The position numbers and the translations under genes were made by a program. The notes beneath the pieces were generated by a model. It saw nothing but the letters and a program-made list of their open reading frames with translations, ran no database searches and was not told the origin of the DNA. A stretch of 64,000 nucleotides of DNA from Roseicyclus marinus (GTDB taxonomy: Bacteria; Pseudomonadota; Alphaproteobacteria; Rhodobacterales; Rhodobacteraceae): NCBI RefSeq assembly GCF_030163795.1, contig NZ_JASJOF010000011.1, forward strand, positions 1 through 64,000. The letters are read 5' to 3'. Position 1 is the stretch's first letter. Each line of letters opens with the position of its first letter. Below are positions 9,383-17,648 of this stretch, piece by piece.

Positions 9383-9931
9383 GTGCTAACGGAAATCAGT
9401 TCAATAGGTCTTTTGGTTCGCAACAGCATCCTTCAGCTTGCTGAGCTGTTGCGCGATGACTGGACGCCAGGTGCAGTCAGCCTTGTGCTGCTCGTGCTCG
9501 CACTTCTCTGCGGTTTTTTGATCCTCATCCAGCGCAGAAAACGGACCAAGGCGCTGCGTTGGGCTGTTAGAACCGTAAGCACAGCGCCAGACAGAAAGGC
9601 CTTCGTTGCACAGATTGCCGATGTTCACCGGGCTTTCACCCAGGCTCGGGATGCGAAACCAGGTTTGTTGGGGTTCTTCAGGGATACAGAGTATAAGCGG
9701 GCACTCGGCGTTGCTTGGGGCGAATACCATGAGACCATGGTGTTCCCTGAGGCGGACAGCAACGATGTGGTCCGCAACAGCTTGCGACCTTCGACATTCT
9801 TTGACCCGGAGGACCTGGGGTTCGCAATAGCGTGGTGGCGCATTCTTCCCGGGCTCTTTGTCTCCATAGGACTCCTGCTCACATTCCTCGGCCTTATCGC
9901 CGCTCTTACTGCCATCGTGAGGTGCCCTTAG
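9383..9931 (+). pseudogene. zorA: ZorA-like (MotA/ExbB-type) anti-phage protein, truncated by an IS3 element
   Basis: 182 codons from a GTG preceded by GAGG. There is one membrane segment at about residues 31-53 and a second beginning PGLFVSIGLLLTFLGLIAAL near the end, preceded by RPSTFFDPEDLGFAIAWWR. This arrangement (an RPS-x-FF-x-P element just before a MotA-like membrane helix) fits ZorA of Zorya anti-phage systems. ZorA forms the ion-driven motor with ZorB. The last codons come from the end of an IS3-family element that starts at 9918, so the cytoplasmic tail and ZorB are missing. It could also be another MotA/TolQ/ExbB relative. Confidence 0.58.
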
Positions 9932-10466
9932 TTTCCTAGACACCTGCGTCATTCAGTTTCTGCTGTCTGATCTCGAAATCAACGGGCGACAGCATGCCGT
10001 TGTTCGTGTGCTTACGCTTCGTGTTGTAGAACAGCTCGATGTATTCGAACACGTCCTGCCTGGCAGCATCGCGGGTCGGGTAAGTGCGACGCCGGACGCG
10101 CTCCCGTTTCAGGAGCTGGAAGAAGCTCTCCGCGACTGCGTTGTCATGGCAGTTCCCGCGTCGGCTCATACTCGGTTCAAGGTCGTGCTGGCGTAGGAAG
10201 GTCTGCCATTCGCGGCTGGTGAACTGGGACCCCTGGTCTGAATGCACCGTGACCCGGTCAGACGGCTTTCGTCGCCAGACAGCCATCAGAAGAGCTTGGA
10301 GCGCCAGGTCCGTCGTCATGCGGGACTGGGCGGACCAACCAACGACGCGGCGCGAGAACAGATCGATGACGACACACAGGTACAGCCAGCCCTCGTGGGT
10401 CTTGATGTAAGTGATGTCGGTGACCCAGATCTGATCGGGCGCGGATGTCTCGAACTTCTGTTCCAG
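9918..10466 (-). mobile_element. IS3-family element fragment with OrfB remnant
   Basis: The element end at 9918 reads TGAGGTGCCC, typical of IS3-group termini. The minus-strand frame 9936-10466 encodes the integrase core of an IS3 OrfB transposase: DITYI with the first Asp, the HSDQGSQF block with the second Asp, and the ESFFQLLK block with the catalytic Glu, ending NDAGV. The N-terminal part of OrfB and all of OrfA are missing because an IS21-type end begins at 10467. The left end has destroyed the ZorA-like gene. The fragment cannot transpose alone. Confidence 0.82.
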
Positions 10467-10517
10467 TGTCAATCGGCATCCAATCGTGACCCCTTATCGG
10501 CGTCCAATATTGACCCC
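10467..10517. repeat. IS21-family terminal end with two tandem 21-base repeats
   Basis: Starting at TGTCAATC (10467) are two copies of a 21-base motif, TCGGCRTCCAAT..TGACCCC, at 10473-10493 and 10497-10517, with a 24-base period. Tandem repeats of this form with a TG terminus are characteristic of IS21-family ends. No IstA or IstB coding sequence remains. The end cuts the IS3 OrfB on its left and runs into the DUF262 gene on its right. Confidence 0.62.
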
Positions 10518-12308
10518 TCTGGGGCTGAGCTGGCCCGGCGCTGCGTAGTCCTCATGTAACGCAGCGGCGGCGAGGTCGAAGGCCATTTCGCCCCGTGGAA
10601 AGCCCTGAGCCGCCACCCAATCGTTGAGCCCTTCCAACTCGGCCGCCTCGTCTTCGGTGCCGATCCCACCCAGAAGCACCCGATCGTTGATCCGGGCCGC
10701 GCGGGCGCCGTCCAGCAGAGACGTGTCGTCGTGAAGCAGGGAGGCTAGGCAGGCATTGGCTGCGTCCGCCAACAGTTCTTTGCGGGCATCCATGAAGTCG
10801 CGGTAGTTTTCGATCCGCCACAATGACGGGTCGTCAGGTATCCATTGCGACCGCAACGCGCCGGGATGGGCGGCCTCGATCTCGGGGAGGTAGTCTTCCG
10901 GTCTGCGGTCGGAGATCGAGAGGTTCGTATCCTTGGTCAGGAAGCAGAAATTGGCCAGCGCGTTGACCTCGGAGCGCGCGTAATTCGCGTCGTAAAGCCG
11001 GGCGCGCGGAAAGATGTGGTGGACCTCGAGGCGGCTCATCTTGCCCAGCAGGTTGTTCTTCAGGGGGAGGCCGGTGCCCCAGTCCCGCGCCTCGGTCATG
11101 CGGGTCAGCATGTAGAGGGCGGGGTAGAACCGCGAACCGACGCTCCATGAATGGAAATGCCCCGGCTCGACGCGCAGGCCACCTTGGGCGAGGCGCAGCT
11201 CGGCAATCAGCTTGTCCAGATCGCCGCCGGTTTCGTCGAGGATGCCAAGGTCCTTGTCGATAAAGCTCTCGACAGAGCCGGAGAAGCGGCCCCACATCCC
11301 GGTCTGGACGAACCAGAACAGGAGCTTGTCCCGCGTTCTTTCGTCCAGTCGACCGCCCTGTGTGTCGAGATAGCGAACCATCACCGGGATCGCGAATTTC
11401 GAGAAGAGGACCCGGTCATGATCGAGACCCAGTCGCCCGCCGATCATGTTCAAGGCGGTGTCGATGTGGCGAACGGCGCGCTTGAGCGCCTCGGCGATGT
11501 CGTCGGCACCTTGCGTATGCATGTAGAGGAATTTGGCTTCGCCGGTCAGGACGGTATTCACCGAACGAAGCAGCCAGTCGAGGGTGAAGTCATAGCCATC
11601 TGCACGCCAGCGCGCGATGCTGCTTTTCATCGTGTCGCGGGCTTCAGGCCAATCGGAGCATATCTTGGCGAGCGCGAGGTCGCCCTTGGACAGTTTCGTG
11701 CCGCCGCTGTTCACCCGGTTGAAGATGTCGACGACCACGTCCAGCGTCTTGTCAGCGCCCGTCACCTCCTCGATGTGAAACGCCTTGTCGCGGATGCCGA
11801 GGAGCTGGTTCATGCGACCGACGTATTCGCCGATCTTAGGCAGGTTGTCGGGGTTCTGGCTCAGCGCCGTCAGGAAGTCCCCGATCCCGGCATTGCCCTT
11901 CTTCATGACCTCAGTCACGTCGATCCAAAGGGGATCATCGCGCATCTTGATCGGCTGGAAGAACTCGAAATCTTCGGTGGCGAGATTGAACCGTAGATCG
12001 GTGAATGCCTTCGCGTTGCCATCGAAGAACTGCGGTGGCTTGCCTCGGATAACTCCATAGAGCGATGTGATCCTCTGTTGGCCATCGAGCAGCAATTTCA
12101 CGACACCAGGCGCGAGCTTTCCATCGCCGCGATGGGCGGCTGTCGAGGCATCGGTGGCCCACACCAGCAGGCTGCCAACCGGATGTCCTCGATAGAGCGA
12201 TTGGAACAAACCACGCACCTGCTCCCGTCCCCAGACATACCCGCGCTGGAACTCGGGCAGCGCCATGTGCCCATTGTCGATGTAGTCGAGGATCGGGGAG
12301 ATCTGCAT
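10494..12308 (-). CDS. GmrSD-like DUF262/HNH (DUF1524-type) protein, C-terminus altered by IS sequence
   Basis: A 604-residue protein of the type that fuses both halves of GmrSD modification-dependent restriction enzymes. The N-terminal DUF262 (ParB/Srx-fold, NTP-binding) domain shows PEFQRGYVWG and the signature LLDGQQRITSLYG. A C-terminal HNH-type nuclease region has EVHHIFPRARL followed by NALANFCFL. The expected function is cleavage of modified phage DNA. The stop codon (10494-10496) lies between the two IS21 repeats, so the final residues are IS-encoded and the native tail is missing. The catalytic motifs are upstream of this and remain, so activity is possible. Its partners in the island are all broken. 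Confidence 0.75.
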   Translation of the reverse strand: MQISPILDYIDNGHMALPEFQRGYVWGREQVRGLFQSLYRGHPVGSLLVWATDASTAAHRGDGKLAPGVVKLLLDGQQRITSLYGVIRGKPPQFFDGNAKAFTDLRFNLATEDFEFFQPIKMRDDPLWIDVTEVMKKGNAGIGDFLTALSQNPDNLPKIGEYVGRMNQLLGIRDKAFHIEEVTGADKTLDVVVDIFNRVNSGGTKLSKGDLALAKICSDWPEARDTMKSSIARWRADGYDFTLDWLLRSVNTVLTGEAKFLYMHTQGADDIAEALKRAVRHIDTALNMIGGRLGLDHDRVLFSKFAIPVMVRYLDTQGGRLDERTRDKLLFWFVQTGMWGRFSGSVESFIDKDLGILDETGGDLDKLIAELRLAQGGLRVEPGHFHSWSVGSRFYPALYMLTRMTEARDWGTGLPLKNNLLGKMSRLEVHHIFPRARLYDANYARSEVNALANFCFLTKDTNLSISDRRPEDYLPEIEAAHPGALRSQWIPDDPSLWRIENYRDFMDARKELLADAANACLASLLHDDTSLLDGARAARINDRVLLGGIGTEDEAAELEGLNDWVAAQGFPRGEMAFDLAAAALHEDYAAPGQLSPRGVNIGRR

Positions 12309-12633
12309 GAGTATCCCGATATCGGTGTCTGGTCTGTTACTATGTCAACCGAAGCAGCCAAGTGACAAGGACCGTCTGAACGAAGGCCGGCGGCTGATCT
12401 GGGAGAAAGAAAAAAAGAACCTAAGAGCGTGCTGCAAGGCAGTGTCCCGGGTGGTGGTGTGGGAGGCCACGCGCGGAGCCTCCGGCGTAGCGCAACGCGG
12501 GGCCGTGGGTGACGCGGGCGGTCATCGCCGATCTTCGGAAAAGGTTTGGGTTGCGACACCTGGAACCGAGAACGGAGACGACGCTGACCGAAGAGAGAAT
12601 GGCGCTGATCGAGCTGGTTGAGAAGCAGGCCGA
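12309..12633 (+). other. Junction region with a possible IS256-like transposase N-terminal scrap
   Basis: No intact gene. From the ATG at 12599 the plus strand reads MALIELVEKQADGDI, which resembles the opening residues of IS256-family transposases. It is cut off where the IS5-like fragment begins. The match is short and may be chance. The promoter of the DUF262 gene should lie close to 12309. Confidence 0.3.
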
Positions 12634-13195
12634 TGGCGACATTGGGCGTGACGCAGGCCTGGCGCAGGTCAGATACGAACCCGGCAGCGTTATATCCCGC
12701 GTCAGCACCCAGCGTAAGCCGCCGGGTCGATCCGGGGGAATGACGATGGACGATGGACCATGTCCAGTGCGGCCTTGCGTTCGGCATGACCGTAGGCTTG
12801 CGTCAGGTCACCCTGCACGATCAGCCCGTTGCGGTTTTCCATCAGCGCATGGCCGATGAAGCAAAGCACCGCACCCGTGCCGGGGGATTTCTTGTAGAGC
12901 CGCGTATCGGGGTCGGTCGTCGAGGCATGGGTGGCATTCGAGCGCTTCTCGCCTTTGAAGTCGACCTCGGCATTTCGGCAGGGTTTGGTGTTGCGGGGCA
13001 TCTGGTCGGGCTCGGCTGGGGTCTCGGAAAGCGCGGCTTCGGACGTAGCATTCGGGGCGGGTGGATCGCCCGGCCCGTCGTCGTTAGGCAGGGTGGCATC
13101 GGCTTTTGGTTGGAAGCCCTTCATCGAGGCCCAAGCCTTCACCAGCGTGCCATCGACCGAGAAGTGTCCGGTGAAATGGGGGCAAGACCAGTTTC
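12634..13195 (-). pseudogene. IS5-like DDE transposase remnant, frameshifted by a 7-base duplication
   Basis: The minus strand encodes, in two frames, a DDE transposase of the IS4/IS5 superfamily: HFSVDGTLVKAWASMKGF, then DFKGEKRSNATHASTTDPD, GHALMENRNGL and TLGADAGYNAAGFVSDLR. The switch between frames coincides with a tandem 7-base duplication (GACGATG at 12742-12748 and again at 12749-12755). Removing one copy restores a continuous reading. Both ends of the gene are missing (it stops after VTPNVA), so the copy is dead. The assignment to the exact IS family is tentative. Confidence 0.72.
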
Positions 13196-13371
13196 TTCTG
13201 GGCGCGTTCCCACGGCGTTCTTCCAGCTTGAGGACCCACTTTGGCGAGGACCCCTTTTCAGTAGGGAGGCCAGATGTGCGCTCGCGCGTCCGTTTTCAAA
13301 AAGCCGCTCGGACTCCCAGCGCTACCAGCGTTGAAAAGTTTTTTTAAAGTGAGGTGAGAAAAGTTTGCGAG

Positions 13372-13403
13372 TTACACATCCAGCCGCCAAGCTGGATGTG
13401 TAA
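13372..13403. repeat. Perfect 13-base inverted repeat (hairpin; oriT or regulatory candidate)
   Basis: TTACACATCCAGC at 13372-13384 is followed by a 6-base spacer and its exact reverse complement at 13391-13403. No T-run follows, so a simple intrinsic terminator is unlikely. It sits 130 bases upstream of the AlpA-like gene and next to AT-rich tracts (about 13340), at the left edge of the mobilisable element. Plausible roles are an origin of transfer, a binding site for the AlpA-like or MobC-like protein, or an element boundary. Confidence 0.55.
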
Positions 13404-13529
13404 TCGAAACCCGCCCGCGTGCTCAAAAGTGCAACTCGGAAAGGTCGCTTTGGTCTAGTTTCACACCTAAGTCCTGCGACTTCACCTCCGAATTGTCAAC
13501 CCTGCGGGCCAAAACGGAGAGAAGACGAC

Positions 13530-13829
13530 ATGTCTAAGAAGAAGCACCGGTGCCCGAACGGGCAGCCGATGGAGGACCTTACGCAGAAGCCATTGCGCGG
13601 CTCTGACGTTCGGTTGATCACGGCCGAGGAACTCAGGAAGCTGCTGGGGATCTCGCGTTCCACGCTGGATCGGGCCATCCGTTCTGATCCTGCATTCCCG
13701 CAGCCGCGTAGGCTGTCCAGCGGGCGGCTGATCCGTTTCGTTCACGCCGAAGTGCTGGACTACATCAGCGGATTGCCGTGCGCCGAGTATTCGGACCATG
13801 CGTTCGACCCCAACAGCTTCAGCGATTAG
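13530..13829 (+). CDS. AlpA-like helix-turn-helix regulator/excisionase
   Basis: 99 residues. The ATG at 13530 is chosen because a GGAGAGAAG ribosome site lies just upstream. The central part LITAEELRKLLGISRSTLDRAIRSDPAFPQPRRLSSGRLIRFVHAEVLDYI is a winged helix-turn-helix of the AlpA/MerR-excisionase type: a recognition helix, then a wing with an aromatic residue. Such proteins control integrase expression and excision of small integrative elements, which fits the P4-type integrase at the right end. The flanking tails (Lys-rich start, acidic end) are element-specific. Confidence 0.78.
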   Translation: MSKKKHRCPNGQPMEDLTQKPLRGSDVRLITAEELRKLLGISRSTLDRAIRSDPAFPQPRRLSSGRLIRFVHAEVLDYISGLPCAEYSDHAFDPNSFSD

Positions 13830-13840
13830 GTGAGCGGGTA

Positions 13841-14164
13841 ATGGAAAAGAGAACCGCGAAAAAGGTTGAAGCCTGGCTTACTCAAAATGAGTGGGCCATT
13901 GTTAAAGCCCACATGGCTCGTTGCCACGTCGACAGCGTAGCGAATTACGTCAGGCTGGCTGTCTTGGCAGGTTTGCCCTCCCAGAGCATGCAGCGGGATG
14001 AGCTCATCAACGAACTGGCTCTGGCGATAAACCGCCTGAGCCGAAGTGAGGTGGCAGGTGCCGCGAAAGAAGTCGCTGTCTGGTTGCCTCACGCAAAGAG
14101 GGTGGCCAAGGATTTGCAGAGATCGCGGGCTTTCCAGCACATGTCGGAGGAGGGAGGCGTATGA
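13841..14164 (+). CDS. Small MobC-like / ribbon-helix-helix mobilisation accessory protein
   Basis: 107 residues, starting 11 bases after the AlpA-like stop and overlapping the start of the next gene (ATGA). The pattern LTQNEWAIVKAHMARCHVDSVANYVRLAVLAGL resembles the ribbon-helix-helix segment of MobC relaxosome proteins, followed by a helical tail. MobC-type proteins bind oriT next to the relaxase. The position directly before a putative relaxase supports this. The sequence match is moderate, and a plain RHH regulator is the main alternative. Confidence 0.5.
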   Translation: MEKRTAKKVEAWLTQNEWAIVKAHMARCHVDSVANYVRLAVLAGLPSQSMQRDELINELALAINRLSRSEVAGAAKEVAVWLPHAKRVAKDLQRSRAFQHMSEEGGV

Positions 14165-16284
14165 CGCGTCCTTACGTCACCTTCTTTCCGCAGCCGGCGC
14201 AGCCCGTCCGCTACGGCATTGACGCGAAAGCAGATGGAGTGCCCGGAACCGTCATCGGCGGCACCATCCCTTGGTCGGGTGTTCCGCAAACCCTTGCCTA
14301 TCTCAAGTCGTTGCCTGAACCCGAAAGTCTTTCGACGGAAAATCGTTGGCTTCATATCAGCCTTTCCTTGCCTCCGGGGTTTGCGCCTTCCGCGGACGAG
14401 TGGGTGGAGATCTGGCAGCGCTGTTTCGACGGTATGGGTTGGGCTAGCCGTTCCATGCTCTGGATCGGCTTCGCCCATCCTGAAAAGTTCTTCGCCGGTT
14501 GTCCCGTCAACCATAGCCATTGCACAGCACGTGCTGCGTTTCTTTCCGGTGCGGCTCTTCCGCTGTCGAACATGAAGCGTCGCTGCGACGATGCCGATGC
14601 AGCGATCCGTCATCATCTTGGTATCCCGTTTCTGCCTACGTCGCCTCTGGCGTTGAATCTTCCGCAACGTCGACACAAAACTGCTGATCAGGCGTGGATC
14701 GCTAGTTCGTTGCAAGACGTCTTCACCCGCAACTTGCCTACGTCGCCAGATCAGCTCGCATATGACCTAGGCCGCTTCATGATTGAAGTGGAGATCAGCC
14801 CGAATGGGCATGGATACCCCAGCTATGCCTTCACTCACAATGATGCCATCGAGATCCGCGGCAAGTACCTGAGCGATGACCTGACGCCCACGAGGCTCGC
14901 CGCGCGGTTTGAATTTAACAAGAAGATCCTCGCCGCCCGGCGCGACCTCGAGATGCGCCGCTTTCTGGCCGCACTCCCCGCAAACTCCGTCCAGCTCATG
15001 AAAGTCCTCAAGGAGATTGAGAATGAACAAGCCCCTTTCGCCGCCGACCATAACCGATCCCTCCCTCGCGAATTTGGAGATCCAGAGGCAGTTGCAGGAA
15101 CTGCGCGTCAGCTCCCGCAAGATAGATCAAACGACGTGCGTCACGCGCGCCAACACGGAAGAATTGCTGGACCTGAAAGTCCTGCTCGATCAGCCAGATG
15201 CGAAGAACCTCGAACTGGCCGAGAGACTGGCTTCGACCCTCGCGGCGATGTCCGACAGCATGACGAGGCTAGAAGCAATGATCGAGAGCCAGGCGGTTCG
15301 CCTGATGGAAATGCAGGAGAACTTCTCAGAAAAGCTCACTATCCTCGAGCGGCAGATGAACAGACAGTCCGACCTCTTCGATCAGCTGTTCGAACCGGAG
15401 GACGGGGACGGCTCCTGAAACTGGCGAGGGCGGTCGCTCGCGACCTGCGGCTTCACATGAAGATCACGGTGGACCGCCGCACGAGTTCCCTGTTCATCCG
15501 GTTTACCGACTCCAGCCAACTCTTTTTTTCCAAGGTTGGTATGAAGCTCACGTCGGCCGCCGCTGAAGGGACTAGCGCGCACCGGTTTGCCATCGCCATG
15601 GCAAGTCGCCTCGGCTGGGATAATCTCGTAAAGCGGAAGGGATGGCCAATCTCGCGGCCCGAATGCTCCGGCGATTGGTTCGCTGTCGATCATGAAAAGA
15701 CCTCGGCAATCCTGCGCGCTATCCTCAGGCATGCAGAAACCCTGCCGGCACAGGATCCGGATGTCGCCGATGCCTTCCGTGTGTTCCGAGACGGCTTGTC
15801 CGATTGCTCCGACATCCCGGAACCGGCACCGCAGGATCGTCGTCTGCGGCTTGTCCTGATCGGGGTGGATTTCTGGCAACAAGATGCTGCGCGGAGGTTG
15901 AAGCGGGTCTCGGAGATCGCGACCCTCGTGGCACAAGATCCTGCCTTGGTCGTGGTGTGGCAGTCGCCCAAGCATGAAGGTTTCGAATTTTCTCTCGCCT
16001 CCATCTTCGTGCAAAAACTTCAGGCCAAGTGGCCAAGTTTTGCGGTTGCACAGACCGACGAGGCCACCGCTCACTCGCCAGCGGAACCGGTCGCTCACGT
16101 GCATGAAGCTCCGCCAATCGAGGCGCTTGAAGTCGTCACGGACAAGGCAACGGACATCACCACCGAAAAGACGGCCGACGTTGAAACCGACGAGACGGCG
16201 GAAGCTCTGGTGGAAGAGGCAGCCCCCGAGCCCGTTGACCAGGTGCCGTACGAAGATCCCGAGAGCCAGAGCATGGGGTTCTGA
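14161..16284 (+). CDS. Putative relaxase-like protein, with a C-terminal part that may be a separate gene fused by stop loss
   Basis: A continuous 707-codon frame with three unlike parts. Residues 1-290 look like a folded protein: a strand WLHISLSLPPG and a later NHSHCTARAAFLSG segment (H118, H120) recall the HUH motif of mobilisation relaxases, though divergent. Residues 290-420 are Arg/Pro/Gly-rich and coincide with a better gene in another frame (15023-15418), so they look like non-coding shadow. Residues 420-707 are again protein-like (FIRFTDSSQLFFSKVGMKL, LGWDNLVKRKGW), similar in style to the LPD7-type domains found in relaxases, with an acidic Thr/Glu-rich tail. See the stop-loss finding. 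Function is inferred mainly from the MobC-like and integrase neighbours. Confidence 0.5.
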   Translation: MTRPYVTFFPQPAQPVRYGIDAKADGVPGTVIGGTIPWSGVPQTLAYLKSLPEPESLSTENRWLHISLSLPPGFAPSADEWVEIWQRCFDGMGWASRSMLWIGFAHPEKFFAGCPVNHSHCTARAAFLSGAALPLSNMKRRCDDADAAIRHHLGIPFLPTSPLALNLPQRRHKTADQAWIASSLQDVFTRNLPTSPDQLAYDLGRFMIEVEISPNGHGYPSYAFTHNDAIEIRGKYLSDDLTPTRLAARFEFNKKILAARRDLEMRRFLAALPANSVQLMKVLKEIENEQAPFAADHNRSLPREFGDPEAVAGTARQLPQDRSNDVRHARQHGRIAGPESPARSARCEEPRTGRETGFDPRGDVRQHDEARSNDREPGGSPDGNAGELLRKAHYPRAADEQTVRPLRSAVRTGGRGRLLKLARAVARDLRLHMKITVDRRTSSLFIRFTDSSQLFFSKVGMKLTSAAAEGTSAHRFAIAMASRLGWDNLVKRKGWPISRPECSGDWFAVDHEKTSAILRAILRHAETLPAQDPDVADAFRVFRDGLSDCSDIPEPAPQDRRLRLVLIGVDFWQQDAARRLKRVSEIATLVAQDPALVVVWQSPKHEGFEFSLASIFVQKLQAKWPSFAVAQTDEATAHSPAEPVAHVHEAPPIEALEVVTDKATDITTEKTADVETDETAEALVEEAAPEPVDQVPYEDPESQSMGF
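15023..15418 (+). CDS. Coiled-coil protein encoded out of frame inside the relaxase-like frame
   Basis: 131 residues from an ATG with a strong AAGGAG ribosome site (15010-15015, spacing 7). The sequence is a normal soluble protein with heptad-rich stretches (LELAERLASTLAAMSDSMTRLEAMIES and onwards), ending in an acidic tail. No family was recognised; size and position suggest a MobB-like or relaxase accessory coiled coil. It lies entirely inside the 14161-16284 frame, whose translation at this point is low-complexity and Arg-rich. On composition this nested frame is the genuine gene in the overlap. Confidence 0.62.
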   Translation: MNKPLSPPTITDPSLANLEIQRQLQELRVSSRKIDQTTCVTRANTEELLDLKVLLDQPDAKNLELAERLASTLAAMSDSMTRLEAMIESQAVRLMEMQENFSEKLTILERQMNRQSDLFDQLFEPEDGDGS

Positions 16285-16346
16285 TCAACTGCGCTGCGAT
16301 CGCCCCAGCTTAGGGTCGATCACAGCGCAGTTCCATCTGCACCCCG

Positions 16347-17648
16347 TTACCGGAGGCCCAGTTTCTCGGAGAGCGACGCGGGAGCCGTTCCGCCCGTCAC
16401 GAAATCGGCCCAGTCCTGCATGAGCTGTGCGCGTTCTATCAGAAGATCATCGCGCATGTACGCTTCTTCTAGGCTGTTCTGGACATGGGCCAGGGCAAAC
16501 TCGATTGCGTCGCGGTCATAGCGTTTCTGCAGCCGGGCCCACGTCTTGAAGTTCGCGCGAAACCCGTGGCCCGTTAGGTGAGGTTCGAAGCGTTTCACGA
16601 GTTGCAGGATGGTGTTCTCGCTGAAGCTGCCACTCTTGGTCTTGGGTTTCGCGAAAACGAGCTTCGCGTCGGGCGCCAGCAAGGCTGCATTTTGCAGGAG
16701 GATCTTGGCCTGCGAACTGAGCGGCACACGATGCATGAGCCGGGATTTCATCAAGCCGGCCTCCGTGGTCCAAATACCTGCATCCATGTCGATCAAAGGC
16801 CAAGCAGCAAAGCGGACTTCGTTCGTGCGCTTGGCCGTTAACAGAAGAAGTTGGGCCGCCTGCCGCGTGGTCTCATCGCAGGTAACTTCTTCCAGCCATT
16901 GCCAAAGTTCGGGCACGCGCTCTACCGGGAGGGCGGCATGATGTTTCGTGCGGCGGCTGGTGTAGCCGAATGCCGTCTTCTTGCAGAACTCGGCAGGATT
17001 CACGATCTCGAGATCATGCGTCAGGCGCGCGAGCTCGATGATCTCCTTCAGGCGCGCCAAGGTGCGTGACGCGGTCGTGTTTTTCGTATGCCAGATCGGC
17101 CGGAGCGTATCGACGACGTCCTTCCGGCGGATCTCGGTCACCAACCGGTCTCCGAGCTCCGGCAAGACATATGTCGCGATCGTGTTCCAATTCTGGTCGA
17201 TATGCTTGCCGTTGCTGAGCGTGCCGCGCTTGTTTTCGAACCATGCCGCGGCTGCGTTGCGCAGAAGAAGAGGGTCGCTCGGCTCGGGCAGAGGCTGTTT
17301 GCTCTGGCTGCGTTTTCGCGGTGCCACCCGGCCATCGCTCTCCAGCGCACTGTTCGTGGCGTTTTCATCGAGTGCGAGCGCCTGCCTGATCTCGGGAATA
17401 GCCATGCCCTCATCGGCCATCGCACGCACACGGGCAGCAACGCCGCGCGCGGCCTTCAGGCTAAGGTCAGGATAATCGCCAAGGGTCACCCAGCCACGGG
17501 CTTTGCTCCTCGGTTCCTTGGCAACCTGCACCTGGAACCTCTTCGCTCCGTTCTGAAAAAGCCGCAGGTAAAGCCCGGCGCCATCACCCAGACGTTCCTT
17601 TTCCAGCCCGTAACGGGCGCTCTCGATCTGTTTCACAGTCAACGGCAT
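16347..17648 (-). CDS. int: P4-type tyrosine integrase of the mobilisable element
   Basis: 433 residues from the ATG at 17648, which has an AAGGAA ribosome site. The N-terminal arm-binding DUF4102 domain (ARYGLEKERLGDGAGLYLRL) is followed by a core-binding region and a catalytic domain with R274 (TAKRTNEVRF), H361-x-x-R364 (HGFRANF), H388 and the nucleophile Y397 (NSLEEAYMRD). The full catalytic set is present. It should integrate and excise the element spanning about 13.4-17.7 kb. P4-type integrases often use tRNA 3' ends, but no tRNA was recognised near either edge, so the attachment site is unknown. Confidence 0.9.
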   Translation of the reverse strand: MPLTVKQIESARYGLEKERLGDGAGLYLRLFQNGAKRFQVQVAKEPRSKARGWVTLGDYPDLSLKAARGVAARVRAMADEGMAIPEIRQALALDENATNSALESDGRVAPRKRSQSKQPLPEPSDPLLLRNAAAAWFENKRGTLSNGKHIDQNWNTIATYVLPELGDRLVTEIRRKDVVDTLRPIWHTKNTTASRTLARLKEIIELARLTHDLEIVNPAEFCKKTAFGYTSRRTKHHAALPVERVPELWQWLEEVTCDETTRQAAQLLLLTAKRTNEVRFAAWPLIDMDAGIWTTEAGLMKSRLMHRVPLSSQAKILLQNAALLAPDAKLVFAKPKTKSGSFSENTILQLVKRFEPHLTGHGFRANFKTWARLQKRYDRDAIEFALAHVQNSLEEAYMRDDLLIERAQLMQDWADFVTGGTAPASLSEKLGLR

